DNA of 6,188 nt from DATFXM01 sp035315885 (GTDB lineage: Bacteria; Acidobacteriota; Blastocatellia; UBA7656), in NCBI GenBank assembly GCA_035315885.1, contig DATFXM010000196.1, positions 1 through 6,188 of the forward strand, read 5' to 3'. The stretch's first letter is position 1, and each line of letters opens with the position of its first letter. The position numbers and the translations under genes were made by a program. Of the stretch, positions 1 to 5,465 are shown in pieces. Under the pieces are notes generated by a model. That model did no database searches and was not told where the DNA came from. It saw nothing but the letters and a program-made list of their open reading frames with translations.

Positions 1-348
1 TGCAATCGGCGCCAACGAATGTTGCGAAGAAAACGGCTGGATAGCAACCTCGATCCTCGCTGAAGTCGGAAAGTTGCCTCCCGTGCATTGAGCTCCGCAG
101 TTATTTGCAACGGGACAGGTAATGAAAAGGTCAACGGGCGTCTCAAGCGAGACCGGAGCAGACGGTGAAGCGACGATCACTGAAGGAATTGCTTCCGCCA
201 GCACCATACTCTTGAGGCAACCAGTTTGTGAGAGGGTACACACTGCTCCAGCGCTTCCTCCGCCAGCATGCGTCGCGCGCTGACGTAGCGCCGAGATGTA
301 GACGATTGAGATGACAACTAGAGCGACAATGATTCTTGAGCGCTTCAT
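1..348 (-). CDS. Exported cysteine-containing protein of unknown function, N-terminal part (cut by window edge)
   Basis: An uninterrupted frame of 116 codons starts with ATG at 348 and is still open at base 1. The start has a perfect AGGAGG Shine-Dalgarno (353-358), 4 nt before the ATG. Residues 1-28 form a classical Sec signal peptide: KRSR, then a hydrophobic stretch (I6-L21), then a THA-type cleavage site before GGG at 29-31. The mature part has five cysteines (37, 44, 78, 84, 88); C78, C84 and C88 form a close cluster around NNCGAQC. The intervening segment (about 49-77) is rich in V, I, S, P and T and looks beta-stranded, perhaps Ig-like. I recognise no family. It starts 64 nt after the stop of the propeller gene on the same strand with no visible terminator between them, so the two are probably co-transcribed. 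It likely acts in the periplasm or on the surface, where the cysteines could form disulfides. Translation and export are well supported; function is unknown. Confidence 0.85.
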   Translation of the reverse strand, partial: MKRSRIIVALVVISIVYISALRQRATHAGGGSAGAVCTLSQTGCLKSMVLAEAIPSVIVASPSAPVSLETPVDLFITCPVANNCGAQCTGGNFPTSARIEVAIQPFSSQHSLAPIA

Positions 349-412
349 TTTTCCTCCTAATGCATCTATCCCGTGGTTGTTTCGCCTGACGAGGCCGCGA
401 AGGCGTTGGCGC

Positions 413-2368
413 CTATCTACGGAGAATCGTACCGTTGTAGCCCACGGCATAGATCGCCGCACTGCTCGGGCTGCCCGACACCCCGAACAAATCGGCGCCC
501 TCATCCGCACCGTGAGGACCAAGGCCTGGATTGTGTCCCTCGTTCCGAATCTCACCTTCCGGGGTGATGTGAAAAATGATTCCGCGTTCACCCACAGTGT
601 AGACATCGCCACTGGCGGCCGCCCAAACGGAGCGAAGATCGAGAGTGGTACCAACATCTACTCGAGCCCACGTTGCTCCATCCGTCGAATGCAGGAGGAC
701 TCCTTCGTTGCCGGCTGCCCACACATCTGTGCTGCTAGTTCCAAAGACGGAGAACAGGGATTTGTCGGTGGTGCTGTTTTGCGATACCCACGTTGCCCCG
801 CCGTCTTCAGAGTGGAGGCTGACGCCACCTTCCCCGACGACAAACAACGTGCCCGCACCAGCGGCCCAGATACTGTTCAAAGCAGCCGTGGTACCACTGG
901 TTTGTTGTTGCCAGGTTATGCCGTTGTCGGCAGAATGGAAGATCCAACCGTTAACGCCCACGATGAAGACGTCGAGCGGGCCCGTTCCACCCACGCCGTT
1001 GAATGCGAGAAACCCCTTCGACGGCTGTACCAGTGTCGTGACTGGTTTCCACGTCGCGCCTCCATCGGTCGAATGGTTGATTCTGCCAATGCCGGCCGCC
1101 CACATATCCTGTCCGCTTTCCCACAGCGACAACATCGTCATCAGACTCTGCTGAATTCGGCTCACATTCCAGGTCTGACCACCATTAGTCGTTTTCACGA
1201 TATCCGCCACTCCTCCCGTAACAAACGCGTTCGTGTCGGAGGGGGCGAGAACCGCAAAGCGACTGGGGACCGTTTCTGCCAGCACCACGCTCCAATCCCC
1301 GCCGCCGTTGGTCGTCCGGAGGATCAATCCTTCTCTGGCCACTACAATCACGTTGTTGGTATCCAATGCCCAGGTGCGCAGAAGGTCCGGCGTCGTCCCG
1401 GTTACCTGTTTAACCCACGTCCCCCCTCCATCGACTGAATGAAAGATGAAGCCCCCGGCGTTGATGCCCCACACATCGTTCGGGCCGGTCCCGCCGAGCC
1501 CAACCGTATCCTTCGTTCCGCCAAGAGGGAACAGGATTCTCGTCCAATTGGCTCCCTGATTGACGGTGTGAAGAACACCTCCGGGCGCCGAAGCATATAC
1601 GTCATCCGCCGAAGTTCCCCAGACGTACTCAATCGTATTCGCCAAGCTCAGCCCACTCACCTGCTGTTCCCAGGTCACGCCATGGTCGGAGCTGTGGAAG
1701 ATCCGGCCCAGGTTGCCGGTCGCATAAACTTCGTCATCGATGCTCCAGATGCCAAAGATGTCAGAATCAGTTTTCGGCAGCGTCAGTTGAGCCCAGGTTT
1801 CTCCATCCGCCGAATGCAAGACGGTTCCATTGTCACCGCCGACGAAGATGTCCACATTGGAACCTTCCTCTTCGATACCATCACCGTGTGTCTGTTGCCC
1901 CCAAATCGCTTGCAGTCGCCAGTTCACGCCCGAAGGTTGGGGGATGAAATGACCTCCGCGGTCGGGTGAATGCAGAATCAGGCCGTTTGTCCCGCAGAGC
2001 CAGATTCTTTTATCGCCATAGCCCCAAACTCCGAAGAGATTGTTTTGGTTGTAGCGAATGCCAACATTGAAACGATCCCAGGTCGCGCCGCCGTCTTCGC
2101 TATGGAGCAGAAGTCCGGCATTCCCGGAAGCCCAGATGTTGGTGGGCGAGGAAGCCCAGATGTGGTGAAAGGTATTATCGGCGACAGCATTTGGCTGTGG
2201 TTGCCAAAGATCCGAATTGGAGTCTTTGGCGGCCTGCCGGGTGCCAGTTGTCGGTTTGCCCGCAAATGCTGGAGCGTTGGGGAGAAAGTTGAACAGAGCC
2301 AAACTCACCAGCAAAGTCAGAAACGATTGACTCCTTTTTCGCGCGATAGTGACAACAGCATGGTTCAT
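413..2368 (-). CDS. Secreted YCF48/Asp-box repeat protein, 14 propeller-like repeats
   Basis: The protein has 651 residues. ATG at 2368 is preceded by AGGAG (2376-2380) with 7 nt spacing; the stop is TAG at 413-415. A signal peptide is clear: RKR at 10-12, hydrophobic core about 15-30, cleavage after AFA (34-36). The rest is a tandem repeat of about 41 residues. Each unit ends in G-x-x-G-x-hydrophobic-x-H-S followed by an Asp-box-like S-x-D-G-G-x-T-W. Clear copies start at residues 90, 186, 226, 311, 352, 393, 433, 479, 520 and 561; degenerate ones are at 134, 268 and 601; a final closing strand GTILRR ends the chain at 651. This gives 14 repeat strands, which fits two seven-bladed propellers. 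Such proteins are usually labelled YCF48-like or photosystem II assembly-like after HCF136, but nothing here suggests photosynthesis. No catalytic residues are recognisable. A scaffold, adhesion or binding role outside the cytoplasm is the safest inference. The insert with E166-E168 (about 160-172) sits in an extended blade loop. Confidence 0.95.
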   Translation of the reverse strand: MNHAVVTIARKRSQSFLTLLVSLALFNFLPNAPAFAGKPTTGTRQAAKDSNSDLWQPQPNAVADNTFHHIWASSPTNIWASGNAGLLLHSEDGGATWDRFNVGIRYNQNNLFGVWGYGDKRIWLCGTNGLILHSPDRGGHFIPQPSGVNWRLQAIWGQQTHGDGIEEEGSNVDIFVGGDNGTVLHSADGETWAQLTLPKTDSDIFGIWSIDDEVYATGNLGRIFHSSDHGVTWEQQVSGLSLANTIEYVWGTSADDVYASAPGGVLHTVNQGANWTRILFPLGGTKDTVGLGGTGPNDVWGINAGGFIFHSVDGGGTWVKQVTGTTPDLLRTWALDTNNVIVVAREGLILRTTNGGGDWSVVLAETVPSRFAVLAPSDTNAFVTGGVADIVKTTNGGQTWNVSRIQQSLMTMLSLWESGQDMWAAGIGRINHSTDGGATWKPVTTLVQPSKGFLAFNGVGGTGPLDVFIVGVNGWIFHSADNGITWQQQTSGTTAALNSIWAAGAGTLFVVGEGGVSLHSEDGGATWVSQNSTTDKSLFSVFGTSSTDVWAAGNEGVLLHSTDGATWARVDVGTTLDLRSVWAAASGDVYTVGERGIIFHITPEGEIRNEGHNPGLGPHGADEGADLFGVSGSPSSAAIYAVGYNGTILRR

Positions 2369-2399
2369 TAGGATTCTCCTTTATGGTTGAGTGTTTTGG
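2331..2399 (-). repeat. Diverged direct repeat, copy A (head of propeller gene and its leader)
   Basis: This stretch covers the leader, ribosome site, start and first about 13 codons of the propeller gene. It resembles 2636-2698 in the same orientation. By hand alignment of 2345-2399 against 2645-2698, about 41 of 58 columns match, including a 15-base block with one mismatch (2345-2359). The two copies then share CTCCTTTTT exactly (2331-2339 and 2636-2644). Between these blocks copy A has five extra bases (2340-2344). The encoded AVVTI is shared by both copies. Confidence 0.6.
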
Positions 2400-2473
2400 C
2401 CGACACAGCTGTTAAGACCTGCCACGAGGTAACATTGGCTATAGATGTACTATTCAGGCTCGAGCGTACCGCC

Positions 2474-2629
2474 CTAAGAGCGAGTAAAAATGAACTCCGG
2501 AGACAGCGTTCCGTCGGAGTCTCGAACCTGTATGTCGACCGTTTGACCTGGTGCTATCTTCCAACGCATCAGGTCGATCACTATGACCGTCAGGCCGAAT
2601 AATCGAGTGATATTCCTTGTCATTTTCAC
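2474..2629 (-). CDS. Possible small membrane or exported peptide (51 aa), uncertain
   Basis: GTG at 2629 has a strong AAGGAG Shine-Dalgarno (2636-2641) at 6 nt spacing, and an ATG follows two codons later (2623). The frame ends with TAG at 2474-2476. The peptide begins MKMTRNITR, has a short hydrophobic run FGLTVIVIDL, then a polar tail containing APGQTVDIQVRDSDG. The tail resembles the beta-rich ends of small exported acidobacterial proteins I have seen, but that is recollection, not a match. The same frame extends upstream to a GTG at 2668, giving 64 residues whose first part (QRAVVTI) copies the start of the propeller protein. It lies 13 nt after the stop of the HTH gene and 105 nt before the propeller gene, all on one strand. 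It could be a real small gene in the operon, or the remnant of a truncated paralogue whose reading happens to stay open. Confidence 0.4.
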   Translation of the reverse strand: MKMTRNITRLFGLTVIVIDLMRWKIAPGQTVDIQVRDSDGTLSPEFIFTRS

Positions 2630-2635
2630 AGGAAG

Positions 2636-2698
2636 CTCCTTTTTGATAGTTACAACAGCGCGTTGCACTCGGATCCTCGTATTAAGGTTGATGTTTGG
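2636..2698 (-). repeat. Diverged direct repeat, copy B (decayed gene head)
   Basis: This is the second copy of the propeller gene's 5' end, 300 bp upstream of the first. The position matching the propeller ATG is GTG here (2666-2668). The following codons read QRAVVTI against NHAVVTI in copy A. A five-base deletion relative to copy A then changes frame, and the shared AAAAAGGAG, which codes for K-R-S in copy A, sits exactly where a Shine-Dalgarno is needed for the GTG at 2629. Similarity stops just downstream of that point. Confidence 0.6.
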
Positions 2699-2951
2699 AA
2701 TCAAAAAGCGAATTGATGCAGATAAGAAGCAAGCCGTCGGACGTTTCGATGAAGTGAAGCTTCTCTGCCTCCAGCCATCGGTAGATCGTGAGTGAACTGA
2801 CGCGAGATAAAGCCGCTGCCTCATCCGGAGTCACCATATCGACCTGCTCGGCGCACTCGGCACACCGCGCCAGGACCGAGTCGCCGCGTCTGCGTATTAC
2901 AAAGACTTGATCGGTCTCGATCGTGATCCCCGTTCTTCGTGTCGTCGTCAC
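2682..2951 (-). CDS. Small helix-turn-helix DNA-binding protein (MerR/excisionase-like fold) with CxxC
   Basis: The protein has 89 residues. The start is GTG at 2951, with AGGA (2958-2961) at 6 nt; the only internal ATG is at codon 39, so GTG is required to keep the conserved N-terminus. The N-terminal part (about 9-22) is a beta-rich stretch, ITIETDQVFVIRRR, followed by a single C30-x-x-C33. Residues 40-70 form a helix-turn-helix of the excisionase/MerR type: TPDEAAALSRVSSLTIYRWLEAEKLHF, where the second helix SSLTIYRWLEAEKL is the recognition helix. The C-terminal LLLICINSLF (74-83) probably closes a beta wing. Small proteins of this pattern are frequent, in many copies per genome, in Blastocatellia as I recall; their targets are not known to me. 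One CxxC alone cannot hold zinc within a monomer, so metal binding would need a dimer or C78. It is the first gene of the leftward group and may regulate that group. Confidence 0.85.
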   Translation of the reverse strand: MTTTRRTGITIETDQVFVIRRRGDSVLARCAECAEQVDMVTPDEAAALSRVSSLTIYRWLEAEKLHFIETSDGLLLICINSLFDSKHQP

Positions 2952-2971
2952 GTCCCGTCCTAAAGAACCGA

Positions 2972-3016
2972 CGGGCAGAGGGCGGAAAGCAGACCGCAGA
3001 AACGCCTCGCTGCCCG
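2972..3016 (-). promoter_or_regulatory. Possible stem-loop in the leader of the HTH gene
   Basis: CGGGCAG (2972-2978) and CTGCCCG (3010-3016) are a perfect 7-bp inverted repeat. In the leftward transcript the stem can continue with an inner GGCG/CGCC pairing after a short mismatch and bulge, enclosing a loop of about 18 nt. Its 3' edge lies about 10 nt before the AGGA of the HTH gene, so it could affect translation or mRNA stability. There is no following T-run, so it is not a terminator. It could also be chance in a GC-rich stretch. Confidence 0.3.
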
Positions 3017-3199
3017 CGCTCGTTGTGCCCGTTGCCTCGCTTGCTTTCTTCTGATTTCCGCACTATTGTGTCTTTGCTTTCCGTCTTATGAGATAGGGAA
3101 GCGATGAGCCGAGCGAGGTATCTGAGCTCTTCAACCCAACCCCACTAGCCCACCGCTGGCCCACTTCACGGCGGACAATACTCTCGCAGCAATCGAGAA

Positions 3200-3265
3200 G
3201 TCCTTTGGCGATTCTTTGATATTTCTTAAAGGATTCTTTGAGCGTGCTTGGCAGTTTCTTGGGGC
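3200..3265 (+). promoter_or_regulatory. Six-unit 11-bp tandem array, candidate winged-helix operator
   Basis: Six consecutive 11-bp units start at 3200, 3211, 3222, 3233, 3244 and 3255. In every unit position 2 is T and positions 4-6 are CTT; position 8 is G in five of six. The consensus is roughly nTtCTTtGgnn. Units two and four share the perfect 10-mer GATTCTTTGA (3210-3219, 3232-3241). Eleven is not a multiple of three, so the period is a DNA-level feature and not a protein repeat. The array ends 4 bp before the regulator's ATG. OmpR/PhoB-type winged helices are known to bind head-to-tail direct repeats with about 11-bp spacing, and the adjacent gene encodes one; autoregulation is therefore a natural inference. 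Because it reaches the start codon, the array probably lies over or downstream of the promoter, which would favour repression, unless transcription starts within it. Confidence 0.65.
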
Positions 3266-3269
3266 GGTT

Positions 3270-5309
3270 ATGAGTAAACAGGCAAGACACTTATACGAGT
3301 TCGGCCCTTTCCGCCTGGACGCAACAGAGCGCCTCTTGTTGCGAAACGGCCAGGCGGTGTCCATAACTCCCAAGGCCTTCGACCTGCTGTTGGTGCTTGT
3401 TGAGAACAGTGGACACCTGCTTGAGAAAGAAGAATTGATGAGGCGGCTCTGGTCCGACAGCTTTGTCGAGGAGGCCAACCTGTCATACAACGTATTTGCC
3501 TTGAGAAAAGCATTGAGAGACAGCAATGGCGACGATCGGTACATAGACACCGTACCCAGGCGGGGCTACCGCTTTGTCGGGCAGGTGAGGGAAGTTGTGG
3601 AGGCTGGCGCTGATCTGATTGTGCAAGAGCATTCCAAATCACACATCGTCGTAGAGCAAGAGGAAGAAGAGAGAGCCGGGAACGGTGAGACGCTGGGAAC
3701 CGGGAAAACACAGGACATCGCCGCGCCGCCACGGCGCCGTTTCGCCTTTCCAGGCTATGGCCGGTTGGTGACCAGCTGGGAAGACAGTGCACCACAGTGG
3801 AGGCTGGGCGCGGTTGCAGCCACTGCCCTGCTCATAATCACTGGACTGGCCGCCGCGTTTTCTTACTTCCGGGCCACGAGTAAGCCCAAGCCGACTGCAA
3901 TAGCGGCGCCGGTCAGATCGATCGCGGTGCTCCCGTTTAAGCCATTGAGCTCGGATTCCAACGACGCGTACCTTGGGCTTGGGATGGCCGATACCTTGAT
4001 AACCAAGCTCAGTAGCATTAACCAGATTATTGTTCGGCCGACGAGCGCCGTTCGCAAATACACAGACCCGGGCCAGGATCCGCTGAAGGCTGGCCGGGAG
4101 CAACTAGTGGATGCGGTGCTGGACTCAAGCATCCAGAGGTCCGGCGAGAGAATGCGAGTAACGGTAAGGCTCCTGGACGTACGAAACGGATCACCGCTCT
4201 GGGCAACGACCTGTGATGAGAACTGCTCGGCAAGTATCTTCGAGCTACAGGACTCGATATCCGAAAGGGTCGCAGCCTCTCTGGTAATGAAGCTGACCGG
4301 CCAGGAGAATAGGCTGGTTGCTAAGCGCTACACCGAGAGCCCCGATGCATATCATTCTTACATAATGGGCCTCTACTATTTTCCCAAGTGGAGGGAAGAG
4401 GGGTTCGACAAAAGCGTTGATTACTTCAAGCAGGCAATAGACAAAGATCCCAATTACGCGTTGGCTTATGCGGGCCTGGCAGAGGCCTGGGGTTTGAAGG
4501 CGGTCCGCGGTGGTTCGCCCGCTGCGGAAATATGGCCTCAGTCGAGGGTCCTGGCGCAAAGAGCACTCGAGATCGATCCCACTCTCGCCCAGGCTCACAA
4601 CGCGCTGGGAGAAGTGGAGCTGTATTGGGACTGGGACTTGCCTGCTGCAGAAAAGGAATTCCAACTCGCCATTGAGCTCAACCCCAGTTATGCCATGCCC
4701 CACCAGTTGTACGCGTCGTGCTTACAGATGACTGGCCGGTTTGACGAGGCCATTGCCCAGAGGAAGCGTGCCATAGAGATTGATCCGCTGGATGTCATCA
4801 CAAACAGTCAAGCTGCGCAGACCTTTTGCCTTGCGCGGCAGTACGACCAGGCGATCAAGCAAGCGCAAGTAGTAATAGAGATGAAGCCGAGGTTCGCGGA
4901 TGCGCATCAGGCTCTCGGCTCGGCATATTTGCTAGAGGGAATGTATTACCGGGCCATCGCGGAGTTTCAAGAGGCGGAACGTCTAGCGGAGCTTCAAAAG
5001 GGAGCGACCGGCCCTGCGGCGTCTTCGCTTCTAGGGTATGCGTACGCGAAGGCGGGCAAGATGGCCGAAGCGCGAAAGATCCTCCGCGAGCTGAAGCGGA
5101 TAACAGAAAAACGGTATGTATCGCCTTATTTCTTCGCAGTTCTCTTGACCGGTTTAGGCGACAAGGATCAGGCGTTCGAGTGGCTGCAAAAGGCTTGCGA
5201 CGAGCGCTCAAACCAAATAATCAGAGCAAAGGTGGACCCCATGCTGGACAGCCTTCGAACAGATCCCAGGTTCCCGAAGCTGCTGCGCTGCATAGGACTC
5301 GCACCATGA
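3270..5309 (+). CDS. Membrane-anchored winged-helix regulator with TolB-like domain and TPR repeats
   Basis: The protein has 679 residues. Residues 7-106 are an OmpR/PhoB-type (Trans_reg_C) winged helix: YEFGPFRLD start, TPKAFDLLLVLVENSGHLLEK, recognition helix about 68-82 (EANLSYNVFALRKAL), and the wing ending RRGYRFVG. There is no receiver domain, so this is a ToxR/CadC-like one-component design. A charged linker (107-176) leads to one membrane segment (about 178-200). Outside the membrane, residues 216-342 resemble the TolB-like domain found in adenylate-cyclase and acidobacterial regulators (SIAVLPF, GLGMADTLITKLS, FELQDSISERVA). TPR units follow from about 359 to 645, with motifs such as ALAYAGLAEAWG, EAIAQRKRAIEIDP and AYLLEGMYYRAIAEFQEA. 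DNA binding is cytoplasmic and sensing probably periplasmic. I chose ATG 3270 over TTG 3216 because family members begin just before YEFGPF and because the region between is an 11-bp array. The Shine-Dalgarno is weak (GGGGCGG). The ligand is unknown. Confidence 0.95.
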   Translation: MSKQARHLYEFGPFRLDATERLLLRNGQAVSITPKAFDLLLVLVENSGHLLEKEELMRRLWSDSFVEEANLSYNVFALRKALRDSNGDDRYIDTVPRRGYRFVGQVREVVEAGADLIVQEHSKSHIVVEQEEEERAGNGETLGTGKTQDIAAPPRRRFAFPGYGRLVTSWEDSAPQWRLGAVAATALLIITGLAAAFSYFRATSKPKPTAIAAPVRSIAVLPFKPLSSDSNDAYLGLGMADTLITKLSSINQIIVRPTSAVRKYTDPGQDPLKAGREQLVDAVLDSSIQRSGERMRVTVRLLDVRNGSPLWATTCDENCSASIFELQDSISERVAASLVMKLTGQENRLVAKRYTESPDAYHSYIMGLYYFPKWREEGFDKSVDYFKQAIDKDPNYALAYAGLAEAWGLKAVRGGSPAAEIWPQSRVLAQRALEIDPTLAQAHNALGEVELYWDWDLPAAEKEFQLAIELNPSYAMPHQLYASCLQMTGRFDEAIAQRKRAIEIDPLDVITNSQAAQTFCLARQYDQAIKQAQVVIEMKPRFADAHQALGSAYLLEGMYYRAIAEFQEAERLAELQKGATGPAASSLLGYAYAKAGKMAEARKILRELKRITEKRYVSPYFFAVLLTGLGDKDQAFEWLQKACDERSNQIIRAKVDPMLDSLRTDPRFPKLLRCIGLAP

Positions 5310-5326
5310 GCCCAAAGGTCAAGAGT

Positions 5327-5398
5327 TCAAGTCTCAGCTTGCTTGATTCAGACACGAGTTAGAGGTCAAGCTTCCGCTTGCTTGATTGCGACATCGAG
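5327..5398 (+). repeat. Two imperfect direct repeats, 39 bp apart, between regulator and receptor
   Basis: Copy one is 5327-5358 and copy two is 5366-5398. Both begin TCAAG, differ in five bases, then share GCTTGCTTGATT exactly and end in a similar GACAnCGAG. Each holds a partly self-complementary TCAAG...CTTGA; in copy two TCAAGC/GCTTGA pairs fully over 6 bp. There is no T-run, so terminator activity is doubtful. A fainter third version may follow (5420-5459). They lie 68-139 bp upstream of the receptor start and could be regulatory or simply degenerate intergenic repeats. Confidence 0.45.
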
Positions 5399-5465
5399 CC
5401 TGAAGGTTCAACTCCAAACTCAAGGTCGAACTCCAACGCTCGCGCCATTGATTCAGGAGTCGCCA

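Larger units (their letters stand above)
2952..3269. other. Divergent non-coding region between the two transcription units
   Basis: These 318 bp separate the leftward GTG (2951) from the rightward ATG (3270). Short frames exist on both strands, but none has a ribosome site plus protein-like composition. The left third (2958-3016) holds the Shine-Dalgarno and a possible leader hairpin of the HTH gene. The middle (3061-3199) must contain promoters for at least one direction. I see only weak candidates, such as ACAATA near 3175 on the plus strand and CACAAT near 3070 on the minus strand, and I do not call them. The right end (3200-3265) is an 11-bp tandem array annotated separately. Confidence 0.7.

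Noticed and set aside
311..1438. Long plus-strand open frame (375 codons) across the left region
   Set aside because: It lies antisense to the propeller gene, has no ribosome site, is rich in R, P and H as expected from a reverse complement, and matches no domain. The repeated G-G-x-T-W codons of the real gene keep stops rare on the other strand.
1439..2371. Further plus-strand frames (1439-1969 and 1970-2371)
   Set aside because: These are also antisense shadows of the propeller gene, without signal, domain or start signals.
2821..3063. Minus-strand frame of 80 codons overlapping the HTH gene start
   Set aside because: It overlaps the better supported HTH frame, is low-complexity basic sequence, and its first part falls in the leader with the inverted repeat.
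3216..3269. TTG-initiated extension of the regulator by 18 codons
   Set aside because: There is no ribosome site, the family start fits ATG 3270, and the stretch is occupied by an 11-bp repeat that is incompatible with codon periodicity.
3131..3795. Minus-strand frames opposite the regulator's winged helix
   Set aside because: They are shadows of a strongly supported plus-strand gene; the translations have no family resemblance.
5327..5398. CRISPR-like repeats
   Set aside because: There are only two imperfect copies, 39 bp apart, with no uniform spacer and no cas gene.
5310..5465. Rho-independent terminator after the regulator
   Set aside because: The small stem-loops here have weak 5-6 bp stems and no T-run, so read-through into the receptor gene cannot be excluded.
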